NCBI GenBank assembly: GCA_965204295.1
Contig: OZ241973.1
Span: 1,922,001-1,986,000, forward strand
DNA length: 64,000 nucleotides
Direction of reading: 5' to 3'
DNA from: JAWKWH01 sp965204295
Lineage (GTDB): Bacteria > Pseudomonadota > Alphaproteobacteria > Rhizobiales > Rhizobiaceae
Positions 26,716 through 35,656 of this stretch are shown in pieces. A program made the translations under genes and the position numbers. Every line of letters begins with the position of its first letter. The stretch's first letter is position 1. A model generated the notes under the pieces. It searched no databases. It saw nothing but the letters and a program-made list of their open reading frames with translations, and was not told where the DNA came from.

Positions 26716-29061
26716 ATGAGTGGGGCACGGGCCGAAATGCCGGCTGACATCAAGGGTGGCGCACACAAGACGCGGCGACACGATTCCGGTCACAAGCATG
26801 TAAACGGACAGGCGGAGTATATCGACGACATAATCGAACCTGCCGGGGCGCTGCACGCTTATCTGGGCCTGTCGGGCAAAGCGCATGCCGAGATGACGTC
26901 CGTCGGTCTGGACGCGGTTCGGGCCGCTCCGGGCGTGGTCGATGTGCTGACCGCCGCCGACATTCCGGGCCACAATGATGTCAGCCCGACCGGCAAACAT
27001 GATGATCCGGTATTCGCCGAGGGCAAGGTCGAGTTTTTGGGCCAGCCCGTGTTCGCGGTCGTCGCCGAGACACGTGAACTGGCGCGCCGCGCCGCGACCA
27101 GGGCCAATATCGAATATCGCGGCTTGCCGCATGTGATCAATGTGGCCGCCGCCGAGGAAGCAGGTTATCCGCCGGTGACCGAACCGCTGACGCTCCGGCG
27201 GGGCGATGCGGCGGGCGCGCTGAAAAAGGCGAAACATCGCATCGCCGGCCGGATGCGCGTCGGCGGACAGGATCATTTCTATCTGGAGGGCCAGATCGCC
27301 TATGCGCTGCCCGGAGAAGATGACGAAGTAATCGTCTTTTCGTCGACCCAGCACCCAAGCGAGGTGCAGCATATGGTTTCCCGTGTGCTGGGCGTTCCAT
27401 CCAACGCCGTGACGGTAAACGTTCGACGCATGGGCGGCGGTTTCGGCGGCAAGGAGACGCAGGCGAATCTCTTCGCGGCGGTCGCCGCGCTTGCCGCCAA
27501 AAAACACCATCGCGCCGTCAAGATCAGGCCTGATCGCGATGACGACATGATCGCGACCGGCAAGCGGCACGATTTTCTGGTGTCCTATGATCTCGGGTTC
27601 AACGACGACGGTCGATTCGAAGCGGTCGACGCCAGTTTTGCGGCACGATGCGGGTTTTCCGCCGATCTGTCCGGGCCGGTGACGGACCGGGCGTTGTTCC
27701 ATGCGGACAATTGCTACTATATCCCGGACGTTCATCTTGTCTCGAAGCCGCTGAAAACGAATACGGTTTCCAATACCGCCTATCGCGGCTTCGGCGGACC
27801 GCAGGGTATGATCGCCGGCGAACGGATGATCGAGGAAATCGCCTATGCGCTGGGCAGGGATACGCTTGAAGTGCGCAAGGCGAATCTCTACGAGGCGGGC
27901 GGTCGCGATGTGACGCCCTACCATCAGACGGTGGAAGACAATATCGCCGCCCGAATCATCACCGAACTTGAAGAGGATTCAGACTATCGGGCGCGGCGCG
28001 GCGCGGTGATCAAGCACAACCGGAACAATGCGGTCGTCAGGAAAGGCATCGCGCTGACGCCGGTGAAATTCGGCATCTCCTTTACCGCGACCCGGTACAA
28101 TCAGGCCGGTGCGCTGGTGCATATCTACAATGACGGCTCGATCCACCTGAACCATGGCGGAACCGAGATGGGGCAGGGACTCAATACAAAGGTGGCGCAG
28201 GTTCTGGCCGATGAATTCCAGGTCGATCCGGATCATGTCAGGATTACCGCGACCACGACCGGCAAAGTGCCCAACACCTCGGCGACAGCCGCTTCGTCGG
28301 GTTCCGATCTGAACGGAATGGCGGCGGCCAGCGCCGCAGGCCAGATCAAGGCGCGGTTAATCGATTTTGCCGCGGAGGAATACGGCGTGCCGCCGGAACA
28401 GATCGCGTTCGAACCCAACTCGGTGAGGGTCGGCAATCAGCGCATCGCATTCCCGGAGTTCATCAACCGGGCCTACATGGCGCGGGTACAGCTTTCGGCG
28501 GCCGGTTTCTACAAGACGCCGAAAATCCACTGGGATCGCGCGGCCGGAAAAGGACGCCCATTTTACTATTTCGCCTATGGGGCTTCGGTTTCCGAGGTCA
28601 GCGTCGACACGCTGACCGGCGAATACCAGGTCGATCGCGTCGACATCCTTCACGATGTCGGCCGCTCGCTCAATCCCGCGCTCGACATCGGCCAGATCGA
28701 GGGAGGCTTTGTTCAGGGCATGGGTTGGCTCACGACCGAGGAACTCCGGTGGGACGATGACGGGCGGCTGAGAACCCATGCGCCATCGACCTACAAAATA
28801 CCTCTGGCTTCCGACGTGCCTCCCGTCTTCAATGTAAAACTGGCCGACTGGTCTTCAAACCGGGAAAACACGATCCGTCGTTCGAAAGCGGTGGGTGAAC
28901 CGCCATTCATGCTCGCGATCTCGGTGCTTGAGGCGCTGTCGATGGCGGTCGCCAGCCTGGACGATTATCGCACCTGTCCCCGGCTTGACGCGCCGGCGAC
29001 GCCCGAATGCGTGCTGTTCGCCGCCGAACGGATGCGGACAACGGCCGCCGGGAGAGAATGA
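26716..29061 (+). CDS. xdhB: Xanthine dehydrogenase molybdenum-binding subunit
   Basis: This 781-residue subunit carries the molybdenum cofactor and the purine-binding site. Features include AEYIDDIIEP at the N-terminus, the GGGFGGKE loop (about 240-247), NTAYRGFGGPQGM, GTEMGQGLNTKVAQ, and the catalytic Glu728 in AVGEPPFML, which is the base in xanthine oxidation. I chose the ATG at 26716 because it follows GGGAGG and starts the conserved region; the open frame upstream is antisense-like read-through of xdhA. Its TGA overlaps the ATG of xdhC as ATGA. Confidence 0.95.
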   Translation: MSGARAEMPADIKGGAHKTRRHDSGHKHVNGQAEYIDDIIEPAGALHAYLGLSGKAHAEMTSVGLDAVRAAPGVVDVLTAADIPGHNDVSPTGKHDDPVFAEGKVEFLGQPVFAVVAETRELARRAATRANIEYRGLPHVINVAAAEEAGYPPVTEPLTLRRGDAAGALKKAKHRIAGRMRVGGQDHFYLEGQIAYALPGEDDEVIVFSSTQHPSEVQHMVSRVLGVPSNAVTVNVRRMGGGFGGKETQANLFAAVAALAAKKHHRAVKIRPDRDDDMIATGKRHDFLVSYDLGFNDDGRFEAVDASFAARCGFSADLSGPVTDRALFHADNCYYIPDVHLVSKPLKTNTVSNTAYRGFGGPQGMIAGERMIEEIAYALGRDTLEVRKANLYEAGGRDVTPYHQTVEDNIAARIITELEEDSDYRARRGAVIKHNRNNAVVRKGIALTPVKFGISFTATRYNQAGALVHIYNDGSIHLNHGGTEMGQGLNTKVAQVLADEFQVDPDHVRITATTTGKVPNTSATAASSGSDLNGMAAASAAGQIKARLIDFAAEEYGVPPEQIAFEPNSVRVGNQRIAFPEFINRAYMARVQLSAAGFYKTPKIHWDRAAGKGRPFYYFAYGASVSEVSVDTLTGEYQVDRVDILHDVGRSLNPALDIGQIEGGFVQGMGWLTTEELRWDDDGRLRTHAPSTYKIPLASDVPPVFNVKLADWSSNRENTIRRSKAVGEPPFMLAISVLEALSMAVASLDDYRTCPRLDAPATPECVLFAAERMRTTAAGRE

Positions 29062-29915
29062 TCTCCATGCCCCCCGCGTCAACCGACATCAGGACGTTCT
29101 TCCGCGAAAACCGCGACGCGGTGAAAGTGGAAATTGTTGTCGCTGACGGCTCGACGCCGCGCGAAAAGGGCGCATGGATGCTTGTTTCGCCGGCAGCGTC
29201 GTTTCGGACCATCGGCGGCGGCCAACTTGAATACATGGCGATGGATCACGCCCGGACGATGCTGCGGGAGGGGGGGGATGCCGACCGGATTGCGGTGCCG
29301 CTGGGGCCGGAAATCGGTCAATGCTGCGGAGGGCGCGTCGAACTCGACATGACGCGAATTGGTGAAGAGCTTGCCGGGAAACTGATCGCGGAACTGGATC
29401 GCGATCTCGCCGGGCAACCACATGTCTATCTGTTCGGAGCGGGGCATGTCGGCAATGCGTTGGCGCGGGCGCTTGCCCTGCTGCCCGTGCGAACCGTTCT
29501 GGTCGATACCAGGGCCGGGGAAATTGAGAACGCTCCCGGCGAAGTCGAGACCCGCCTGACGGCCGTGCCGGAATCGATCGTGCGCGAGGCGCCGGCTGGC
29601 AGCGCCTTCGTTGTGCTGACGCACGACCATTCGCTCGATTTCCTGATCGTTTCGGAAGCGCTCGGCCGGAGAGACGCCGCCTATGTCGGCATGATTGGAT
29701 CGAAGACCAAACGCGCGACATTCAGGAACTGGTATCTGAAACGGAATGATGGGCGTGAAGACATGCTCAAGCGGCTGATCTCGCCGATCGGCGGAAGCAA
29801 TCCGAACGACAAGCGACCGGCGGTTATCGCCGGTCTGGCCGCCGCCGAACTGATCGAGGCGGTCGGCGGGCGCGATGTTGAAAGAACGGCGAACGAGGTC
29901 GCCGCAGCCGGGTGA
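29058..29915 (+). CDS. xdhC: Xanthine dehydrogenase accessory protein XdhC
   Basis: XdhC binds molybdenum cofactor, promotes its sulphuration and inserts it into XdhB. The 285-residue protein has the N-terminal XdhC/CoxI domain (GSTPREKGAWMLVS, TIGGGQLEYMAMDHAR, GQCCGGRVEL). A Rossmann-type C-terminal domain follows, with HVYLFGAGHVGNALARAL and YVGMIGSKTKRATF. The start ATG at 29058 overlaps the xdhB stop, indicating coupled translation. It converges with the polyamine transporter operon, with only 21 bases between stops. Confidence 0.93.
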   Translation: MISMPPASTDIRTFFRENRDAVKVEIVVADGSTPREKGAWMLVSPAASFRTIGGGQLEYMAMDHARTMLREGGDADRIAVPLGPEIGQCCGGRVELDMTRIGEELAGKLIAELDRDLAGQPHVYLFGAGHVGNALARALALLPVRTVLVDTRAGEIENAPGEVETRLTAVPESIVREAPAGSAFVVLTHDHSLDFLIVSEALGRRDAAYVGMIGSKTKRATFRNWYLKRNDGREDMLKRLISPIGGSNPNDKRPAVIAGLAAAELIEAVGGRDVERTANEVAAAG

Positions 29916-29936
29916 AACGGCGGCCGGCGGGAACGA

Positions 29937-30752
29937 TCAAGCGGCGGCGGCCATTTGCTCCTCCCTCCGGCGCCTCGCGATATTTCGCTTTGAAACAAGC
30001 GAGGCGGAGATTACCCCGACCGTCACAATCGCGATGAGAATCGTCGAAAGCGCGTTGATTTCAGGGCTGACGCCCAATCGCACGGCGCTGAAGATCTTGA
30101 TCGGCAAGGTGGTGGATGACGGGCCCGACGTGAATGAAGCGATCACGAGGTCGTCGAGCGACAGCGTGAATGCGAGCAGCCAGCCGGAAATCACGGCCGG
30201 CGCGATTATCGGCAAGGTGACGCTTTTGAATGCATCGAACGGCGTGCAGCCGAGATCGAGCGCCGCCTCCTCAAGTGACCGATCGAACGTGGCCAGACGC
30301 GACGAGACGACGACGGAAACGTAGCACATTGAAAATGTCGTATGCGCGAGAACGATGGTGGTCACACCGCGATCGAGGCCGATGGCGATGAACAGCAACA
30401 GCAACGAGAGCCCGGTGATCACTTCGGGCATGACCAGCGGGGCGTAGATCATGCCGGAAAACAGAGTGCGTCCGAAAAAACGCCCGGAGCGGATCATGAC
30501 ATAAGCCGCCATGGTTCCGAGTACCGTGGCCAGGGTGGAGGACATGACCGCGACCTTGATCGTCACCCAGGCCGCGCCCAGGAAGGCGTCGTTGTGCAAC
30601 AGTTCCCCATACCATTTCGTCGAGAATCCGGCCCAGACGGTCACCAGCTTGGAGGCGTTGAAGCTGAATATGACCAGAATCACCATCGGCAGATACAGAA
30701 AGACGAATCCAAATGTGAGCGATGTCGCGTTGAACCATGAGAATCGCCTCAT
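29937..30752 (-). CDS. Polyamine-type ABC transporter permease (PotC/PotI-like)
   Basis: This 271-residue inner-membrane permease has about six hydrophobic segments. It has the BPD_transp_1 EAA loop SLEEAALDLGCTPFDAFKSV, which contacts the ATPase. SLDDLVIASFTSGP, near the C-terminus, is typical of PotC/PotI/YdcV proteins. The ATG at 30752 overlaps the stop of the upstream permease (ATGA). Together with PotB/H-, PotA/G- and PotF-like genes it forms a complete importer on the minus strand. Confidence 0.88.
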   Translation of the reverse strand: MRRFSWFNATSLTFGFVFLYLPMVILVIFSFNASKLVTVWAGFSTKWYGELLHNDAFLGAAWVTIKVAVMSSTLATVLGTMAAYVMIRSGRFFGRTLFSGMIYAPLVMPEVITGLSLLLLFIAIGLDRGVTTIVLAHTTFSMCYVSVVVSSRLATFDRSLEEAALDLGCTPFDAFKSVTLPIIAPAVISGWLLAFTLSLDDLVIASFTSGPSSTTLPIKIFSAVRLGVSPEINALSTILIAIVTVGVISASLVSKRNIARRRREEQMAAAA

Positions 30753-31645
30753 TGCCCGGCCTCCCGCTGCTTCTGTTCGTTGCGCTGGAACAGGACGATG
30801 GGAATGACCAGGATCAGGAGCAGCACAACAGCGACGGCGGATGCGACCGGCCAGTCCCGGTTTGAAAAGAATTCCTCCCAAAGCACCTTGCCGATCATCA
30901 GCGTTTCGGAACCGCCAAGCAATGACGGGATGACAAATTCCCCAAGCGCGGGAATGAAAACGAGGAAGCAGCCGGCAATGACGCCCGATTTCGACAGGGG
31001 AACCGTGATAAGCCAGAATGCGCGAGTGCGGGAGCAGCCGAGATCTTCCGCGGCTTCGAGAAGCGAGGCGTCGAGTTTCTCCAACGTGGCGTAAACCGGC
31101 AGCACCATGAAGGGCAGGTAAGTGTAAACGATCCCGATATAGACGGCGACATTCGTGTTCAGGATGGTCAGGGGTTCGTTTGCGATGCCCGTCCACAACA
31201 GAAACTGGTTGAGAAAGCCCTCCTGGCTTAGAATTCCCATCCACGAGTAGACCCGGATCAGGAACGAAGTCCAGAATGGCAAGATGACCGCCATCATCAA
31301 TGTCGGACGCCATTCGTCGGGCGCCTGGGCCATGCCGTAAGCGATGGGGAAACCGACGACCAGCGTCATCACCGTCGACAGGATTGCGATCCGGAGACTG
31401 GAAAGATAGGCTTTCCAGTAAAGTTCGTCCTCGGTCAGAAATACGAAATTCTCCAGATCGAGCGCCGCCAGGAACGCCTTGAAATCCTGCCAGCCCTCCG
31501 ACAGGTCAAGCGTCGGCGTATAGGGGGGAATCGATAGTTCGACATCCGACAACGAAATCTTGAGGACGATCAGAAACGGAACGAGGAACAGCGCCGCCAG
31601 CCAACCGTAGGGAACCATGATGACAAGGAGGCGGCGCAGGTTCAT
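30749..31645 (-). CDS. Polyamine-type ABC transporter permease (PotB/PotH-like)
   Basis: This 298-residue permease starts MNLRRLLVIMVPYGWL and has six hydrophobic segments with a large first periplasmic loop. The EAA loop reads LLEAAEDLGCSRTRAFWLIT. ALGEFVIPSLLGGSETLMIG, after the loop, is characteristic of PotB/PotH. The product should pair with the PotC/I-like permease to form the channel. It lies 8 bases after the ATPase gene and overlaps the next permease by 4 bases. Confidence 0.9.
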   Translation of the reverse strand: MNLRRLLVIMVPYGWLAALFLVPFLIVLKISLSDVELSIPPYTPTLDLSEGWQDFKAFLAALDLENFVFLTEDELYWKAYLSSLRIAILSTVMTLVVGFPIAYGMAQAPDEWRPTLMMAVILPFWTSFLIRVYSWMGILSQEGFLNQFLLWTGIANEPLTILNTNVAVYIGIVYTYLPFMVLPVYATLEKLDASLLEAAEDLGCSRTRAFWLITVPLSKSGVIAGCFLVFIPALGEFVIPSLLGGSETLMIGKVLWEEFFSNRDWPVASAVAVVLLLILVIPIVLFQRNEQKQREAGQ

Positions 31646-31653
31646 GTGACGGC

Positions 31654-32793
31654 CTACCGCGTCAGCACGACGCCGGCCGTGTCGGTAAAGGCCAGCCAGA
31701 CGGTGTCGTCCCAGGTAAAGTTCCGCCGGTCGATACGGCTGCTGTTGGCGGTTTGCGCCTTGACCACCTGACCGCCTGGCAGTTCGACATGATAGGTCGA
31801 GATGTTGCCGAGATAGGCGATGTCGAGAACCCGGCCCTTGAAGGCATTCGCGGCGCTCTTCGGTTTTGTCGCGGAAATCGCTATTTTTTCGGGCCGGACA
31901 GCGATGGAGACCCTGTCTCCCTCGGAGATTTCATCGGCGCTCCCGGCAATGATCGGCGCCTCGCCCTCCGACCAGTTGATCTCGAATCCGCCGCCCTGGC
32001 GCGGTCTTGCATTGCCCTCAATGATATTCACGTCGCCAATGAAATCAGCAACATAGACACTGTTCGGAACCTCATAGATGTCAGCCGGCGTGGCGACCTG
32101 AATCAGTTTTCCGTGGTCCATGACCGCAACCCGGCTTGCAACCGTCATCGCCTCCTCCTGATCGTGGGTGACGATGACGAATGTGGTGCCGGTTTTTTCC
32201 TGGATATCCATAAGTTCGAACTGGGTGTCCTGGCGCAGCTTCTTGTCGAGCGCCCCAAGCGGTTCGTCGAGCAACAGCAGTTTGGGCGCCTTGGCCAATG
32301 ACCGGGCGAGCGCCACGCGTTGGCGCTGACCGCCGGAAATCTGGTGCGGCTTGCGGTTGGCGAACTGTTCCAGCCGGGTCAGCCGCAGCATTTCCTCCAA
32401 CCTCGCTTCGATTTCCGGTTTCGACATGGCCGACCGTTTTAGTCCGAACCGGATATTGTCGGCGATGCTGAGGTGCGGGAACAACGCATACGACTGAAAC
32501 ATCATGTTCACGGCGCGCTTGTTCGGCGGGACCGGAACAATATCCGTCCCGGCGAGTGTAATTGCTCCTTCCGTCGGGTTTTCAAATCCGGCGAGCATGC
32601 GCATCAAGGTGGTCTTGCCGCAGCCGGAAGGCCCGAGAAGCGCGAAAAACTCGCGCTCATAGATTTCAAGATCGAGATTGTCGATGGCGGTGAATTCGCC
32701 GAAGCGCTTCGTCACGCCGGAAAACCGAATCAGCGAACTGGCGGCCGGATCGTCCCAGGGGGCGAATATGTCCGATTTGGAATCTTGCGCCAT
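31654..32793 (-). CDS. Polyamine-type ABC transporter ATP-binding protein (PotA/PotG-like)
   Basis: This 379-residue ATPase powers the importer from the cytoplasmic face. Walker A GPSGCGKT is at 54-61. The signature SGGQRQRVALARSL, Walker B LLLLDEPLGALD and the switch histidine in VTHDQEEAM follow in order. A C-terminal TOBE-like domain (about 300-375) matches PotA/PotG-type proteins. Met1 lies 67 bases after the stop of the binding-protein gene, and a strong hairpin sits in that gap. Confidence 0.92.
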   Translation of the reverse strand: MAQDSKSDIFAPWDDPAASSLIRFSGVTKRFGEFTAIDNLDLEIYEREFFALLGPSGCGKTTLMRMLAGFENPTEGAITLAGTDIVPVPPNKRAVNMMFQSYALFPHLSIADNIRFGLKRSAMSKPEIEARLEEMLRLTRLEQFANRKPHQISGGQRQRVALARSLAKAPKLLLLDEPLGALDKKLRQDTQFELMDIQEKTGTTFVIVTHDQEEAMTVASRVAVMDHGKLIQVATPADIYEVPNSVYVADFIGDVNIIEGNARPRQGGGFEINWSEGEAPIIAGSADEISEGDRVSIAVRPEKIAISATKPKSAANAFKGRVLDIAYLGNISTYHVELPGGQVVKAQTANSSRIDRRNFTWDDTVWLAFTDTAGVVLTR

Positions 32794-32818
32794 GAGAGGC
32801 CTGGCTTTGCACGAAATC

Positions 32819-32845
32819 CGCCGCGCCGGTTTTTCCGGCGCGGCG
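32819..32845 (-). terminator. Intercistronic hairpin after the binding-protein gene
   Basis: A perfect 11-bp inverted repeat, CGCCGCGCCGG and CCGGCGCGGCG, is separated by a 5-base loop. It lies 16 bases after the potF-like stop and 26 bases before the ATPase start. There is no T-run, so I expect mRNA 3'-end stabilisation or partial termination rather than full termination. This would let the binding protein be made in excess over the membrane parts, as is common for ABC importers. Confidence 0.65.
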
Positions 32846-32860
32846 ATTGCGGATCAATCG

Positions 32861-33946
32861 TCAGGTGCCCGACTTGATCTTGGTCCATAGGCGTGTCACC
32901 ACGCGCTGAACCTTCGCCGGATAGGGCGATGTCGTATACAGGTTTTCGAGTGTCTTCTCATCGGGGTAGATCGCCGGATCGCCGATCACATCCTCGCTGA
33001 GGAATTCCTGCGACGCCTTGTTGCCATTCGCGAAGTAGACGTAGTTTGACGCTGCGGCCATGTTGTTGGCGTCGAGAATGAAATCCAGAAATTCGTGAGC
33101 GCCTTCCGGATTGGGCGCATCCGCCGGAATCGCCATTTGATCGAACCACATCAGTGCGCCCTCCGAGGGCGCGTTATATGCGATTTCCACGCCATTGCCG
33201 GCCTCCGCCGCCCGGTCGCGCGCCTGGAACACATCGCCTGAGAAGCCGAAAGCGACACAGATGTCGCCATTGGGCAAAGCATTGATGTATGCGGAACTGT
33301 GGAACTTCTGCACATAAGGGCGGACGGCGGCCAGCACCGCTTCGGACTTCCTGATCACATCGGGATCATGGCTTTCGGGATCCTCGCCGAGATACTTGAG
33401 CGCGGCCGGAATCATTTCGGAAGGGGCATCGAGGAAGTGCACGCCGCAACTTGCCAGCTTTTCCATGTTCGCGGGATTGAACACCAGTTCGAGCGATCCC
33501 ATCGGAGCATCGTCGCCGAGAACCTCCTTGACCTTTCCGACATTCACGCCGAGGCCGGTGGTGCCCCACATGTAGTTGATCGAGTAGGCATTGCCCGGGT
33601 CGTACTGGGCGGTGCGGTCCTTGATGACATCCCAGATGTTTCCGGAATTGGACAGTTTGGAAAAGTCGAGTTTCTGATACGCGCCGGCCGCGATCTGCCG
33701 CTGCAGGAATGTGTCCGACGGCACGACGACATCGTAGCCCGAACCGCCGGCCAGAATCTTTGTTTCCAGCACTTCGTTGGAATCGAACACGTCGTAGATC
33801 AGCGTATGTCCGGTTTCCCGTTCGAATTTCTTCAGCAATTCCTTGTCGATATAGTCCGACCAATTGTAGACCCGGACTTCCGCAGCAAAAGCAGCGCTCG
33901 CGCTCATGGCAGCTGCGATGGCGATCGATACCCAAACCGTTTTCAT
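32861..33946 (-). CDS. Polyamine-type ABC transporter periplasmic binding protein (PotF/PotD-like)
   Basis: This 361-residue protein has a signal peptide (MKTVWVSIAIAAAMSASAAFA, processed before AEVRVYNWSDYI). The mature form has PotF/PotD features: VYNWSDYIDKELLKKFE, GYDVVVPSDTFLQRQ, NYMWGTTGLGVN, and FGFSGDVFQARDRA. Such proteins capture putrescine or spermidine in the periplasm. The ligand is inferred from family and from the divergent putrescine-type aminotransferase. A palindrome ATTTGATCAAA lies 40 bases upstream, a likely regulator site. Confidence 0.9.
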   Translation of the reverse strand: MKTVWVSIAIAAAMSASAAFAAEVRVYNWSDYIDKELLKKFERETGHTLIYDVFDSNEVLETKILAGGSGYDVVVPSDTFLQRQIAAGAYQKLDFSKLSNSGNIWDVIKDRTAQYDPGNAYSINYMWGTTGLGVNVGKVKEVLGDDAPMGSLELVFNPANMEKLASCGVHFLDAPSEMIPAALKYLGEDPESHDPDVIRKSEAVLAAVRPYVQKFHSSAYINALPNGDICVAFGFSGDVFQARDRAAEAGNGVEIAYNAPSEGALMWFDQMAIPADAPNPEGAHEFLDFILDANNMAAASNYVYFANGNKASQEFLSEDVIGDPAIYPDEKTLENLYTTSPYPAKVQRVVTRLWTKIKSGT

Positions 33947-33985
33947 GTCGTCTCTCCCATCGGTACGATTTTTATTGTGGAGCGG

Positions 33986-33996
33986 ATTTGATCAAA
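33986..33996. promoter_or_regulatory. TTTGATCAAA operator-like palindrome upstream of potF-like gene
   Basis: ATTTGATCAAA lies 40 bases before the binding-protein start and contains the 10-bp palindrome TTTGATCAAA. The same core recurs upstream of the aminotransferase and of the GntR gene. I infer that it is the box of the neighbouring GntR-family regulator, because the sites occur at just these three promoters. Confidence 0.55.
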
Positions 33997-34137
33997 AAAA
34001 CCATATTCATGCAACCGTGAATTTCCTCGAAGTTCGATGCGGGAGCGAAAATCCGCCTGTTTTAAGGTAATCCAAGAACTTCCGTGGCGCCAACAAACAG
34101 AGTGAACAGGGTATGCGGTAATCGCCACGTGCGATAA

Positions 34138-34149
34138 ATTTGATCAAAT
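34138..34149. promoter_or_regulatory. ATTTGATCAAAT operator-like palindrome in the divergent region
   Basis: A perfect 12-bp palindrome, ATTTGATCAAAT, sits between the importer and aminotransferase genes, 73 bases before the aminotransferase ATG. It is identical to the site upstream of the gntR gene at 36406. Confidence 0.6.
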
Positions 34150-34166
34150 GAGATTGACAGCGCCTA

Positions 34167-34178
34167 ATTTGATCATAT
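34167..34178. promoter_or_regulatory. Variant operator copy ATTTGATCATAT
   Basis: This imperfect copy differs from ATTTGATCAAAT at one position and lies 18 bases after the perfect site. Together they could allow cooperative binding near the aminotransferase promoter. The support is repetition only. Confidence 0.45.
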
Positions 34179-34221
34179 TCTCCAAAACGTCAATAGCTGG
34201 AGACATGATGCGGAGCGGCAA

Positions 34222-35616
34222 ATGAATGTGATCACCAATCATCCACCAACGGAAGAACTGCAAACGTTGGATGCCGCCCATCACATGCATCCGTTCACCG
34301 CGGACGCGGATTTGGCCCGAAAGGGAGTGAAGGTCATAACGCGCGCGCAAGGCTCGATGCTGACGGATTCGGATGGCCGGAAATATCTGGACGCCATGGC
34401 CGGACTGTGGTGCGTCAATATCGGCTACGGGCGCGAAGAACTGGCTGAGGCCGCGTCGCGTCAAATGCGCGAGCTGCCTTATTACAACACGTTCTTCCAG
34501 ACATCGCACGTCCCGGTGATTGCGCTTTCAGCCAGGCTCGCCGAGCTGGTGCCGGGCAATCTCAATCACTTCTTCTTTGCCGGCTCAGGCTCTGAAGCCA
34601 ACGATACGAATATCCGCCTGGTGAGACATTACTGGGCACAGCAGGGCAAACCCGACAAGAAAATCATCATAAGCCGCAAGAACGCCTATCACGGTTCGAC
34701 CATGGGTGGGGCAAGTCTTGGCGGCATGGCGCCGATGCACGCTCAGGGCGGATTGCCGATCGCCGATATTCATCACATCGACCAGCCAAACTGGTATGCG
34801 GAGGGCGGCGACATGAGCCCCGACGAATTCGGGAAGGAACGCGCGCAGCAGCTTGAAAAGGTAATCCGGGAGTTGGGGGAGGACAAGGTTGCCGCATTCA
34901 TCGCCGAACCGGTTCAGGGAGCAGGTGGCGTCATCATACCGCCGCAAACCTATTGGCCCGAAATTCAGAGAATTTGCGATGCGCACGACATTCTCCTGAT
35001 TGTCGACGAGGTTATCTGCGGCTTCGGCCGTACCGGAAACTGGTTCGGTCACGAGACCCTGAACATACGGCCTGACATCATTACGATCGCCAAGGGACTC
35101 AGCTCCGGTTATGCGCCGATCGGCGGATCTGTCGTCAGCGACGAGGTGGCGGAAGTGATCGCCGCGGGCGAGTTCAATCACGGTTATACGTATTCCGGCC
35201 ATCCCGTGGCCGCCGCGGTGGCATTGGAAAATCTGCGCATTTTGCAGGAGGAGAAGATTGTCGCTCGTGTCCGTGACGTGACCGGACCCTATCTTGCGGG
35301 GCGATGGGCCGAGCTTGCCGACCATCCGTTGGTCGGCGAGGCGCGGATCATCGGGATGATGGGTTCAGTCGCACTTACCCCGGACAAGGACGCGCGCGCG
35401 GATTTTGCCGCCGAAAAGGGAACGGTGGGCGTTCGTTGCCGCGATCGCTGCTTCGCCAATGGTCTGGTGATGCGCCATACCGGCGACCGGATGGTCATTT
35501 CTCCGCCTCTGGTCATCTCAAGAGAAGAGATCGACATGTTGATCGAACGCGCAGTCCGGAGTCTGGATGAAACCTATGCGTCGCTGGAGACCGACGGATT
35601 GTTGAAGGCCGCTTGA
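34222..35616 (+). CDS. Class III aminotransferase (putrescine/omega-amino acid:pyruvate type)
   Basis: This 464-residue PLP enzyme belongs to the class III aminotransferases and resembles SpuC-type polyamine:pyruvate transaminases. Features include HHMHPFTADADLARKG near the N-terminus, FFAGSGSEANDTNIRLVRHY (phosphate-cup region), AFIAEPVQGAGGVIIPP, LLIVDEVICGFGRTG and the PLP lysine Lys291 in TIAKGLSSGYAP. Divergence from a polyamine importer suggests that it removes the amino group from imported putrescine or a similar amine. It converges with the GntR gene. Confidence 0.85.
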   Translation: MNVITNHPPTEELQTLDAAHHMHPFTADADLARKGVKVITRAQGSMLTDSDGRKYLDAMAGLWCVNIGYGREELAEAASRQMRELPYYNTFFQTSHVPVIALSARLAELVPGNLNHFFFAGSGSEANDTNIRLVRHYWAQQGKPDKKIIISRKNAYHGSTMGGASLGGMAPMHAQGGLPIADIHHIDQPNWYAEGGDMSPDEFGKERAQQLEKVIRELGEDKVAAFIAEPVQGAGGVIIPPQTYWPEIQRICDAHDILLIVDEVICGFGRTGNWFGHETLNIRPDIITIAKGLSSGYAPIGGSVVSDEVAEVIAAGEFNHGYTYSGHPVAAAVALENLRILQEEKIVARVRDVTGPYLAGRWAELADHPLVGEARIIGMMGSVALTPDKDARADFAAEKGTVGVRCRDRCFANGLVMRHTGDRMVISPPLVISREEIDMLIERAVRSLDETYASLETDGLLKAA

Positions 35617-35656
35617 CGGCCGCAGGCAATTGTTTTGCAGTCAACGGTTCCGAACC

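Noticed and set aside
26680..27924. 414-codon frame antisense to xdhB
   Set aside because: It covers conserved molybdopterin-binding residues on the other strand and resembles no protein.
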